Shown here piece by piece: positions 23,916-36,700 of a stretch of 64,000 nt of DNA (its first letter is position 1; the number at the start of each line of letters is the position of its first letter). The notes under the pieces are model-generated. The model did no database searches and was not told the DNA's origin. It saw nothing but the letters and a program-made list of their open reading frames with translations. The DNA is from Lutraria lutraria (taxonomy: Eukaryota; Mollusca; Bivalvia; Venerida; Mactridae), in the NCBI GenBank assembly GCA_964023205.1, contig OZ026835.1, positions 1,567,053 to 1,631,052 of the forward strand, written 5' to 3'. Both the position numbers and the translations under genes were made by a program.

Positions 23916-26081
23916 TTCACATTGACGTCGATCGTACGTTAAAATCTGATTGAAATACACAAATTAAACACACGCGTTACGTTGACGTGGCGTTGTAATT
24001 CATCAATTAAACTGGTCCCCGGAGTCCGACTTTATATCATTTGGTGGACTGCAACATTGGACGGGAACCAGTCGGGTTTGCGTTTAGCTCATTTGAAGTC
24101 ACGTGATGTATCAATTAAATGACAGTTAAACAAATTTTCGTTCAACTGACTACTAGGTGAAAATATAATACATATAACTATTATATAAATAAACATTCGA
24201 ACTATAATTTAAGAGATTAAAATTTTATCAGGAGTGGATTTTTTTAATTTTGTTTCAAAGATCAAAGCGATTCACTTAACTTTTTAATGAACTTTTACCT
24301 AGATTCACAGAAGTATTAGATTGATATGGTTTTGAACATTTTATGAGAAAGTGATCATACAAGTCCTCTGTGAACCCTAATGGACCCTGTAATTTTCTTT
24401 ATCGTGAAAAATATGCCTGAATTAAATAAAAATCCTTCAAGTTTTTGAGCTCTTGAGTCTCGTGTTGATAATTTCAGTGGTGAGAATGCGATTCCCAACT
24501 TTTTAGTATAAGATAAGAAATTTATCAATTAAACAACCGTCTAGATTGTAGCTGTGTTTGTAGTACAACGTTGTATTTGTATTAATTGATATAACTGATA
24601 CAAGGTGCATTAAGGGTACATTACGCCTGTGGTAAACAATTATATATTAGTTAACGACTTAACGCATGCGGAATTCAGGTCAACCGTTGTATAGGAGAGA
24701 AACATTTTATTTCCAAAAGGCTAAAAAGCCCACAAGGATACACATATGCATAATATAAGATTAGTATAGGCCTATATAGCACTTTGCTGACTAGACATTT
24801 TTATAACTACAATTGTAGTTTCTCATTCATCTATTTATATATGTAAGTATCCAAGCACTTAGTGTTACATATATTTACAATATAATATGTTAAATTAATT
24901 TAGATCTGTCATATAATCCATTTCACCATCGAGTATAAAATTGCTATTACATGTATAAATGTTGTTTGCATATTTATTTGTGCAGAATTTGTATATTTAT
25001 AAGTATGTGTTTTGTATGTATGTATAAAATGCTGTCTGAATTTTATGGAATAAATTATTCTTACATATCATCATTATGTAAATTGTAAGTGTTGAATGAC
25101 TATAGACTGTAAATATAATATATTAGAATCATAACTCTCAACTTTGAGCTGACAGATGTTGAAAATGTTAATGATTTGTATAGATTTCCATGATAGAAAA
25201 TGACTTACCATTAAAAAAAACAATGACACTCCTTTCAGCTACTTTCTCTTTCAATAAACAATGAAGTCTATAGGAGTAACATATTTTTCAAAGATTAAAG
25301 AAAAACACATCCATTTAAAAGAAAACTTGCGATAAAAAGATACAATAACACTGTATCAATCTAATTTGATAATGACAAATATTGGACATCGTTCAATATC
25401 TTCAAAAGATACTATTTTTCTATTTTTTAACAAGGGCAACAGCTCTTACAAAACTGTTTAAACATGTATCTTAAATTCACTGAAATATCAAAACAAATAC
25501 TAGAAATGATAATTAGGCAATGCTATTTTGTAGTATGTAATAATGATGAATATTTTTATGTATTGTGCAAATACTACAGAAATACATGTGTATATCATTG
25601 GTGATGTAGTCTTGTTTACCTCAATAGCTTAGAAGCTAAGTATTCAACTTGCAAACAAAAAACAATACAGTCTATAGTTGGACAAGAATCACAGAATGGA
25701 ACAAAAACTGTAACCGTACTGATAGTGTGTATATACTTTATTTAAACGGAAACTAATTCAAATGAATGTGATTGTTTTATCTAAATATCTCATTGTAAAT
25801 CTTTTTTTAATGGAAACATATAATACGTTATTCACGTTTTCAACACCGACCTGCTCCAAAGTTACTACTAGTATATATTTGGCATATTAGGCACCCAGTA
25901 CCTACAAAAAAATTTATTTTTTATTTTTTTAGCTGAAATTGTTCATATTAATACCTAAGCTAAGTTCTCAACTTGCAAAAAGATCATACATGTACGTTCT
26001 TTAGTTGGTCGGAATAATAGAACTGAGCAATAATGATCATTGTGTGCATTTGATTTTAATGTTATCAAACGGCAAAAGGTG

Positions 26082-26152
26082 TGCATCGGCCGGGAATCGA
26101 ACCCGGGCCGCCCGCGTGGCAGGCGAGCATTCTACCACTGAACCACCGATGC
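26082..26152 (-). tRNA. tRNA-Gly(GCC)
   Basis: Intact 71-nt copy opening the third duplicated unit. Confidence 0.95.
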
Positions 26153-27091
26153 TTCACATTGACGTCGATCGTACGTTAAAATCTGATTGAAATACACAAA
26201 TTAAACACACGCGTTACGTTGACGTGGCGTTGTAATTCATCAATTAAACTGGTCCCCGGAGTCCGTCTTTATATCATTTGGTGGACTGCAACATTGGACG
26301 GGAACCAGTCAGGTTTGCGTTTAGCTCATTTGAAGTCACGTGATGTATCAATTAAATGACAGTTAAACAAATTTTCGTTCAACTGACTACTAGGTGAAAA
26401 TATAATACATATATCAAATAATTATATAAATAAACATTCGAACTATAATTTAAGAGATTAAAATTTTATCAGTGGTGTATTTTTTTATTTTGTTTCAAAG
26501 ATCAAAGCGATTCACTTAACATTTAAATGAACTTTTACCTAGATTCATAGAAGTATTTGATTGCTATGGTTTTAAACATTTTATGAGAAAGTGATCATAC
26601 AAGTCCCCTGTTAACCTTAATGGACCCTGTAATTTTCTTTATCGTGAAAAATATGTCTGAATTAAATAAAAATTCTTCAGTTTTTGAACTCTTGAGTCTC
26701 GTGTTGATAATTTCAGTGGTGAGAATGCGATTCCCAACTTCTTAAGTATAAGATAAGAAATTTATCAATTAAACGATCGTCTAGATTGTAGCTGTGTTTG
26801 TAGTAAAACGTTTTATTTGTATCAATTGATATAACTGATACAAGGTGCATTAAGGGTACATTACGCCTGTGGTGTAGATGGTATTGTCAGTGAAACAATT
26901 ATATATTAGTTAACGACTTAACGCATGCGGAATTCAGGTCAACTTGTATAGGAGAGAAACATTTTATATCCAAAAGGCTAAAAGCCCACAAGGATACACA
27001 TATGCATAATATAAGATAAGTATAGGCCTATATAGCACTTTGCTGACTAGACATTTTATTACTACAATTATTGTAGTTTCTCATTCATCTA

Positions 27092-28160
27092 CAGTAAAAC
27101 CTCGATTATCCGAACTCGGATTATCCGAAAACCTGGTCTTATCCGAAGTGAAATTTCGGTCCCGAATTTCCCTCTATATATTTCAATGTAAATAAACCTC
27201 GATTATCCGAATCGTCTTATCCGAATACCATGGCTTATCCGAAGTGATAAACAATTATCCGAACGCGTATTTTCGCACCTATTATCCGAAGTCGACAATT
27301 AACTCTGATCGATCAGAAAAGTTCATTGTAGGATTTCTTTAACGTGTCAAAAGGTGTAAACAACAAATTATCAAACCACTGAGAACAATGGATTGTTGGT
27401 TTGGATCATTGTTTGCAGTAATGGGAACACAATTAGCCTATTACGATACGGACTGGGTTAGCTAGATCATTCACCTTTTATTTTTCCTTTGATTTATGAA
27501 TTGCATCATAATTTCACTTGAAAAAGCAACCAACATTAAAAATGTTCATTTTATTTTTCGAAGTTTGTTATATTGACAAACAATACACATGACCAATATA
27601 AATTACCGGCACTCGATTTCAAAATTATTCCATTTTCGGAAAATGAATACGAACACGATTCTTAGGACGACATCGATTTGTGTGACGCTCGTAGTGTTTG
27701 TGACTGTAGCAATAAAATGAAACTCCGCGTTGGATTTTTTATTTTAATTCAGTTTATAATTTATTTAAACAGTGTCTTTTTCTACATCCCGTGTATATTT
27801 CATTTCACGGTATCATTTTATCGAAATTGAAACTCCGTGTCGGATTTTTATTTTAATACAGTTTATAATTTATTTAAACAGTGTCTTTTTCTACATCCCG
27901 TGTATATTTCATTTCACGGTATCATTTTATCGATGGATTAATGTGCTTTTAACATGACATGTGCTACCGTTTGGGTATTCATTTGTATTGGTAGTTTCAC
28001 TTTGGATTCCTCATGACTTTGACGAATTAATAATGGTACAAACTCACAAACTACTCATACATTTGTTTTACCTTAAACATACACATGTTTGTCGTAAAAT
28101 GTATTTTTTCGTAAATAAATTATGAAATGTAACGCATTAACTTTGTTGTCATTATACCTA
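27092..28160. mobile_element. Truncated copy of the pogo/Tigger-like element
   Basis: The left inverted end and the first about 860 bp match 20454-21315. About 590 bp including the LINE remnant are then missing (TTTTAACATGACATGTGCTA junction near 27952). The right inverted end is lost; the sequence runs into ACATATGCTTAATATAAGAT, a segment found upstream of the element in other units. Confidence 0.75.
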
Positions 28161-29193
28161 TACACATATGCTTAATATAAGATTAGTATAGGCCTATATA
28201 GCACTTTGCTGACTAGACATTTTATTACTACAATTATTGTAGTTTCTCATTCATCTATTTATATATGTAAGTATCCAAGCACTTAGAGTTACATAATTAT
28301 ATTTTAAATATAATATGTTAAATTAATTTAGTTCTGTCATATAATCAATTTCACCATCGAGTATAAAATTGCTATTACATGTATAAATGTTGTTTGCATA
28401 TTTATTTGTGCAGAATTTGTATATTTATAAGTATGTGTTTTGTATGTATGTATAAAATGCTGTCTGAATTTTATGGTATTCTTACATATCATCATTATGT
28501 AAATTGTAAGTGTTGAATGACTATAGACTGTAAATATAATATATTAGAATCATAACTCTCAACATTGATCTGAAAGATGTTGACAATGTTAATGATTTGT
28601 ATAGATTTCCATGATAGAAAATGACTTACCATTAAAAAAAACCAATGACACTCCTTTCAGCTACTTTCTCTTTCAATAAACAATGAAGTCTATAGGAGTA
28701 ACATATTTTTCAAAGATTAAAGAAAAACACATCCATTTAAAGGAAAACTTGCGATAAAAAGATACCATAACACTGTATCAATCTAATTTGATAATGACAA
28801 ATATTGGACATCGTTCAATATCTTCAAAAGATACTATTTTTCTATTTTTTTAAACAAGGGCAACAGCTCTTACAAAACGGTTTAAACATGTATCTTAAAT
28901 TCACTGAAATATCAAAACAAATACTAGAAATGATAATTAGGCAATGCTATTTTGTAGTATGTAATAATTAATTATGATGAATATTTTTATGTATTGTACA
29001 AATACTACAGAAATACATGTGTATATCATTGGTGATGTAGTCTTGTTTACCTCAATACCTTAGAAGCTAAGTATTCAACTTGCAAACAAAAAACAATACA
29101 GTCTATAGTTGGACAAGAATTACAGAATGGAACAAAAACTGTAACCGTACTGATAGTGTGTATTTAATGTTGGTGTCATCGACATAAAAGATG

Positions 29194-29264
29194 TGCATCG
29201 GCCGGGAATCGAACCCGGGCCGCCCGCGTGGCAGGCGAGCATTCTACCACTGAACCACCGATGC
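29194..29264 (-). tRNA. tRNA-Gly(GCC)
   Basis: Intact 71-nt copy, the third-unit counterpart of 23194. Confidence 0.95.
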
Positions 29265-29838
29265 TTTACATTTTAGGAAACAATAAGCGTAGATTCATTG
29301 GCTGAGGTCCATCAACGTGTTATACATGCAAAATACAATTCTTCAATTTTTCTCTAAAAATAAAAATATTTGGAGAGAGACATTTACAAATGATGAATAG
29401 AACATTCTTCATTATTTAGTGGTGCTTTTCTACATTTAACATTTTCATATGAACATTCTCTCTTTTTTATTCTTTGAAATATTGGGCTACACCCATGTAC
29501 TTCATTTAAACGGAAACTAATTCAAATGAATGTGATATTGTTTTATCTAAACATCTCATTGTAAATCTTTTTTTAATGGAAACATATAATACGTTATTCA
29601 CGTTTTCAACATCGACCTGCTCCAAAGTTACTACTAGTATATATTTGGCATATTAGGCATCCAGTACCTACAAAAAAAATGATTTATTTTTTTAGCTGAA
29701 ATTGTTCATATTAATACCTAAGCTAAGTTCTCAACTTGCAAAAAGATCATACGTTCTTTAGTTGGTCGGAATAATAGAACTGAGCAATAATGATCATTGT
29801 GTGCATTTGATTTTAATGTTATCAAACGGCAAAAGGTG

Positions 29839-29909
29839 TGCATCGGCCGGGAATCGAACCCGGGCCGCCCGCGTGGCAGGCGAGCATTCTACCACTGAAC
29901 CACCGATGC
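29839..29909 (-). tRNA. tRNA-Gly(GCC)
   Basis: Intact 71-nt copy at the end of the duplication array. Its downstream flank is different (ACTATAACCACAATAAACG) and resembles that of 40362. Confidence 0.95.
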
Positions 29910-30995
29910 TTCACACTATAACCACAATAAACGTGGACTTATAGCCTAAGATCCATCAAGCCCCATTGACGTTACGTTTTAATGATGTCTTACATCAATC
30001 TTATTTGACATCAAGGCAAACTTTTTACTAGATATTCGTCACCTTTCAGTATCTCCACAAAAAACTATTTTTCTATTTTCCACCAAGGGCAGCAACGCTT
30101 ACAAAAGTTAAAAAATGTGTCGTAAAATAAATTGAAGATTTCTATTAAAGAAATAATGATAATTGGACAATATACTGTTGTTGTACAGTTTACATGCATG
30201 TAGCTTTGAGCAAATACATCAGAAATGTACAATAACCTTAACATGACTTATAATTTGATAAACTGCTGAGTTCTGCACGAATATTTAATTTAACAGTATA
30301 TACATTTGTTGTATAGATAAAACGTAATTTGCGAACGTCGTAATCCTGAGGCCGGTTGTACAAAGATACAGTGAAATTTGCAGGTAAAGGCGACCTTCCG
30401 GCAGAAAAAACTGTATTTAATATAGGTGGTTTTAAAACTAACTGCAATTGGTAATAAACCACCTGTCTTTATAGCCAGGTGATCTTTATTCACAAGCAAT
30501 CGTCAACACAGGCTTGTATGTCATTTTTAGCTCACCTGAGCACAAAGTACTCATGATGAGCCTTTGTTATCGGTCTTTGTCCGTCACCGTGCATTGTGCG
30601 TCGTCACTTTTTACCCTTTGAGCAAACTAGAGGCCACAGTTTAGTCAGAACTTCACATAACTGGTTCAGAATGTTTGTATTAATAGAATCTCGAACGGGT
30701 TCGAATATGGGTCATCTTGGAATCGACACAAATCACAGGAAAACCTTGTTAATACTCTAGGGGTGGGTTTGGATTGGATCCTCATCGCACCTTGTCGTCA
30801 GAATGTTTGTCTTAATGATATCTTAGACTAGTTAGAACATCGTCGTTTAGGGATAAAAACAAGGTCACCAGTTCAAATTACAGGAAAACCTTGATAGCAT
30901 TAAATGAACTTAATTTTTCACACTACATGTAATTCAAACACACTTGACTAGATGTACACCAGTGACATTCATTTCCTTTTTTTTTCGTTTTACAG
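29910..30995. other. Gene-poor interval with a dispersed repeat
   Basis: No exon or RNA gene is seen. From about 30527 the sequence TTAGCTCACCTGAGCACAAA begins a degenerate dispersed repeat of a type common in molluscan genomes. The first exons and promoter of the GPCR gene are not recognisable here or further upstream. Confidence 0.5.
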
Positions 30996-33799
30996 GAAAA
31001 TGCCTCTGGCGAAGTTGTTCTCCAATCCATGAATAGAATAGTTGAAGTTGTGGGCAGGTCATTAAATGATTTTACTTCACCAAATAGTGATTCGTTCCAT
31101 ATCACATCAGATAATCTAGGTATGTGTTTATTAATATCAAACTACTAGTAATGAAATCTTTGATATATGTATGTAAATATTCCAACCCTAGACAGAATAA
31201 TGTTAAGTTTCAAGAAATCATACGGCTGTATAACTGACAATCACAATACCGTCAGAATTACAGTAAAGGCTTAGACAATATATAAAAATGTTTTTAAAAG
31301 TATGTTTGTACAATAATGTTTTAGTTCAGATTGAGTGGGTCGAAATAATAGCCTTTTTATTCTGAGAGGATTTATTTGATTCATCAATACAAGAGGAATA
31401 ATATATCACAAGATACATGTATACTCTATATCATGTTATATGGAGTCCCTGATATCAGTAATAATTAACTCTTCTAATATTATATCACAAGATACATGTA
31501 TACTCTATATCATGTTATATAGAGTCCCTGATATCAGTAATAATTAACTCTTCTAATATTATATCACAAGATACATGTATACTCTATATCATGTTATATA
31601 GAGTCCCTGATATCAGTAATAATTAACTCTTCTAATATTATATCACAAGATACATGTATACTCTATATCATGTTGTATGGAGTCCCTGATATCAGTAATA
31701 ATTAACTCTTCTAATATTATATCACAAGATACATGTATACTCTATATCATGTTATATAGAGTCCCTGATATCAGTAATAATTAACTCTTCTAATATTATA
31801 TCACAAGATACATGTATACTCTATATCATGTTATATAGAGTCCCTGATATCATTAATAATTAACTCTTCTAATATTATTACAAGTGGCTGAGCCCAGTGT
31901 TACAAATTGTCTAAAACATTCCCACAAAGGTAGTCAGCTTTGTTGAAATCAAATATGTGCTATCAGCCATCTCCAAATAAAGGCCACCCTATTAATAAAG
32001 GCCACCCCGTTAATAAAGGCCACCCTATTAATAAAGGCCATTCTTTTAAAACCTGCCACTGATTATTAAGAACAAAATGACATCCAAATATAAACCTGTC
32101 AATGAAGACAACATTATATCTTCCCCAGGGTGGCCTTTGTTCACAGGTTTGAATGTATAAACAAATATAACTTATATTTTTCATGTTTATAACAGATTTC
32201 AAAGTTGAAAGAGCAGTTGGTGATACGATCATTTATCCAAATCCTACTGAGCTGAACAGTGATTGGTTGATGCAATCCGGAAGTGAATTGACGTTTAATC
32301 TGACTTCTTTACCAGGTACAATGTGTTCCGTTATTCTTAACATTGTTAACTTAATCCTCTCCTGGCTGGGTTGTACAAAAGGCTGTCACCAGAGACCTTC
32401 AATCCTTCGCCCATGTCTGTACTTGTTTCCAGCTCCTAGAGTCAGCCTCTATATCTTTGTCAACCAGGCATACAGGCGTATATCGGTGTTTTACACCGGG
32501 CATGATAAAGAACCAAGACAAACTTTACTAGTATTGAAATAAAAGTTGGTATACAAATGTTTAGTTCTCCTGTATTTTCTCATTTAAATGACCGAAGCTG
32601 TCGGGTGGGGCGTTAAACAACATATAAATACTGTAGAATCATTAATTTTCGTTGGGGATTTAATTTCGTGGATTTCGTCGTTCGACTCATCCACGAAATC
32701 AAACCCCCACGAATTCAAATGCAGAGATAAGGCATTTCTTTTCAAAAATCAAAATCCACGAATTTATGTCCCCACGAAATAGCCTTTTTAGTAAAAATCA
32801 CGAAAATTGAACCCAACGAAAATTAATGATTCTACAGTAGTCAGCCAATCTTCTTCATGTTTCCTTGTTCTTAACACAGAACCCTATAATTATGGAATAT
32901 CATGCTTTAAACTTCTTTTCATTTTTCTTTTCTTTTTTTTCAACAACACTATGTCAACTGTAATATAACGTTGAAACTAATAGAAGTTCCATAGTGTACA
33001 TGCTGTTCATGGCTTACTGTACAGTGAAAAGGACAAACATAGAGTCATATGATGCGTTCCCTTTTTCAGAAAATGACGGACAATATACAGTAGCCGCAAT
33101 GTCATTTAAAGACATGTCGAGTATCCTGCCATTGTCCAGTACAGAACAAGAACTAAACGGACAAATCATGTCTTTTTCTACATTTCCACCAATTACTGAG
33201 AAACTGTCTATGCCAATCAGTTTAACATTTCATCAAAACTCAGTGAGTACTTCTTAGATTTTAGTGGTCGAGTGGCAACGCGCTGGATTACTAAACGAAA
33301 GGTCGTGGGTTCAATTTTCGCCTTTTGAATTTCTCAGTCGCTATTTCAGTATCACCATCTCAACTACCGAGGCAAGTACTGTGTTTAGAAAATCACAGTA
33401 TATGGGGCGAGGCGTGTATCGGTGCTTCACACTGGGCATGATAAAAATCCAGGAAAAACTATTCGAAAGGAGTTTGGAGTTACGATGAAATCTCGATATA
33501 GGGACAGTTTACGGGACATTTTGAAAGATTTAATATACATGTACATAAAATAATAATTAATATTTTTTTTGTAAACCTTCAATCATTGATGTTTCTTAAA
33601 GTTTCTATCAAATATATCATTTGTTGAATCTTGATGAAGTCAAGCGTGAAATTAAACTGTCAAGTCGTTCATTTACCTGCTAAAATGTGTGATGTGGACA
33701 ACGCATACAAATTGTACATGAAACATGAAACGAAGCATTGTTTTCTATCTTTCAGGATTTGTTAACGAAGCCGTCTTGTACTTACTGGGAATTTGATAG
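30996..33799 (+). CDS. GPCR exons 1-4 visible: first GAIN domain
   Basis: Four exons encode [20 protein letters not shown], then [40 protein letters not shown] and [18 protein letters not shown], the helix-then-beta pattern of a GAIN domain. It ends in [15 protein letters not shown], which is the first GPS Cys/Trp pair. Phases run 0-1-1-0-2. A GAIN domain houses the autoproteolysis site of adhesion GPCRs. Confidence 0.8.
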
Positions 33800-36700
33800 G
33801 TCAGTATTTACTTACACTGTGATAAATCGTTTCTGCAAAGTAAACCCCTAGATCACATAATATTGTTTTGCATCTAAATTTGCGACAAATGTAGGGACAA
33901 TCATGCATCATAGATCAGCTAATTAATGATACCAGCTGATAAATGAAACTAAGTTATTCCCCTGTGTTTTGTCTAATTGAATCATTCGGTATCTAGAATG
34001 CTTGATTACCTCTTTATGAAAATATGTGATCAAGTACGGATAAGAATCTCTTTTTGTGTCTATATGATTGTCAATAAATTAAGTAAAAACATTCGTTGGC
34101 AATCTAATTAGTAAGCCATGCGCCGTACATGTGCAAAACGGCATTTCTCCGCTCAATTAAGGCGTCATCAAATGACAAAAACACAAATTTCATCAATTTA
34201 GAAAGAAGAGTTAATATTTCGCAAAAACATGCACTGTCAATCCTGGGAACAAAGGTCACCCCTGGGAAAGACAATACATGTACATTTGTATATGGTATTT
34301 ATTGACAGATAATCAATGACAGTTTTTGAATGAATGACCCTTATTCACAAGGTTGCCTGTATTCGGAGGTGGCTGCTAACACAAGTTTGACTGTAATGTT
34401 AAACATTTACTGATTCAGTGATACTGGCGGAGGTTGGTCAACAGATGGTTGTACAGTAGCTGAAACATCGCCGTCATCAACAGTGTGTACATGTACACAT
34501 CTCACAGACTTTGCTATCGTTCTTAGCTTACAAGGTATTGTGTTGCACTCAAAGTACAGTTGGTTCAAAAGCCATATTTCATAGACTAATATTCTTAAAA
34601 AGTATTTAACATTTTGCATTTGCTGTAATTTAATAAAGCGTAATATCTGAACAACACTTTCATAGTTTTGCCAGACAGATCCACAATATACAGGATTAAA
34701 GTTTGGCTTCATCAAAAGTCGAACCATTTGACATTAAAGTTTTACCACCCTCATATTAACTACATTATAAGCCGTTATTATCAAAATCACTTTAAAAACT
34801 ACCAACTAGTGAAGACGTAAGGAATGTACTAGTATTTACAATGTCGCGTTACTCGAATGCAGCGCTGTGTCTTCAGTGGCATGCGTTCCTGGTTATTTTG
34901 TTAAATGATGAGATCCCATGCCGTTTATAACTGAATTGTTCGTAAATACTGACCAATCAAATTCAAATTCCCAATAAGTACAAGACGGCATCGTCGACAT
35001 ATATTGAAAGAAAGAAATGTTTCGTTTCTTTTATCATGAATAACCAATTTATATAACTTCCCATTACACCAAAGATGGTATGTTAAAAAATGTAAGAAAA
35101 GGTTAAAAGCAGTGAACATTGTTTGCAGATTGTGGTGAACCTATCCAGCCAACAAATGGCTTTGTATACTATGATAGTACAACATACAGAACCATTGCTG
35201 AATATGTTTGTCAACCTGGTTACGCTCTATCTGGCAATCAAAGTACAGAATGTTTATATAACGGATCTTGGAGCCTTGGTTCAACGGCATGTACACAAAT
35301 AGGTATTAGTAACTTTTTTCTTGAAACGTTTAGGCTTAAGTGCAAATTGCTTTAACAGGCAACATGCAAAACATTTCTAGAAACCAACTGTGCTTGTTAC
35401 GTATGTATATAATGGCTCACTTGATAGGAATTAACTATTAAATACATGGGAAGTGATGGATGATTGGATTGGTATCATAATGGAGGAATTAGTTGTCGGA
35501 AGGTCAACATTATTGAAGGAATTTGATTCAATCCCTCGTACGATTGTTAATTTGTATATTTTTCTTAATGGGATTGTGACTCTTCGATGACATAAAACTG
35601 CATAGACTGCAATTAAGACAGTTATTCATGAAATGAACACCAGGAATGGTCTTAATAAAATATTTATTATTTAATAAAACCGCGTATGTATGTTACGAAA
35701 AATTGTCATATATTCGCTATCAAATATTCAGAAGAAGAGATAAAGTTATGCCCCAGGGATACGGACGCTAGAGGGAGCGTGTGGTTAGAAACACAAGCTG
35801 GGAATACACGAGAAAAGAATTGTCAAACTGGATACACAGGTAGTGTGATACTTACATTTTAACATTAACTTTTCAAATCGCAGGTATCGGGCCGAAGGAA
35901 CCGGAGGTGAGACAAAAACTAAAATAAGCCATGTTTTTTTTTGTAGTGGCTATAATTGAGTCTCTCTCCCCCCCCCCCCCCCCCCCACCGCTGTCATATA
36001 AAATCTATAATTAACTCCCTGTCTGAAATTGCTTCTTATGGGTCTGCAATAAACCGTTAGTATCATCTCATATCATCATTCCATTCTGCTAATATCTTCA
36101 TCAGTGTGGATAACCAACGGGACTTTCAACGTCACAAATGGCAATTACAAGAAGCCCTTTTTAGCACGAAGCCTGAAGAAAAAAAGCGGTAAGTACTTTA
36201 TTCCGATTTCAATTTTCATGACAAGAGCGCATGTTTTTCTCCCTGCTTCAAGCCAAAATGTGCTTGCCACGCTCGTCATTTGTGACGTCAAAACTCACGT
36301 GGGTTACACACACTGTTCATACTTCATTCTTGACTTAAAAAAAACGGTAGTTTTCGTTTCTTTTATTGCTATCCTCACTAACAACATCTTAAGTCATTTA
36401 TATGTAATCACATCGCCTAAATCTTTTTTTCAGGCAACATAATACGTCAGTGTAATAATGACGGTACTTGGAGGTCACCACAATATAACTGTATACGAGA
36501 AAAAGTGCAAGAAATACAGGAAAAGGTAGATACAAACACAAAAATATATATTAACTCATCTTGCTTGAGCGTAAAAAAGTAATTGTTTCTGGTTACCCGA
36601 CATACCCTAACATGCCCAACGACTTTAAACTGTTCATATGTCCCAGGTACGGTACATCCATATTTTATCTTGTTTATCTTTCCGCATGCTTTCAAGAACA

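Larger units (their letters stand above)
19444..29909. repeat. Segmental duplication array carrying tRNA-Gly genes
   Basis: Three direct units start at tRNA copies 19444, 23845 and 26082 (lengths about 4.4, 2.2 and 3.8 kb) and end at the tRNA at 29839. Units 1 and 3 carry a second tRNA (23194, 29194), a pogo-like insertion and the same flanks. Unit 2 lacks the transposon and the second tRNA; its sequence jumps from GATAGTGTGTAT to ATACTTTATTTAAACG. The sequence is AT-rich with no conserved reading frame; short open frames are tRNA antisense or chance. Confidence 0.85.

Noticed and set aside
23768..23953. Repeated about 61-aa open frame ([20 protein letters not shown]) at several places
   Set aside because: It is the antisense reading of tRNA-Gly(GCC) genes plus flank, identical wherever the tRNA is copied. 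Not a protein gene.
30238..30499. Overlapping 69-74 aa minus-strand frames near 30.3 kb
   Set aside because: No recognisable domain, no conservation inside the window and location in repeat-rich sequence; likely chance.
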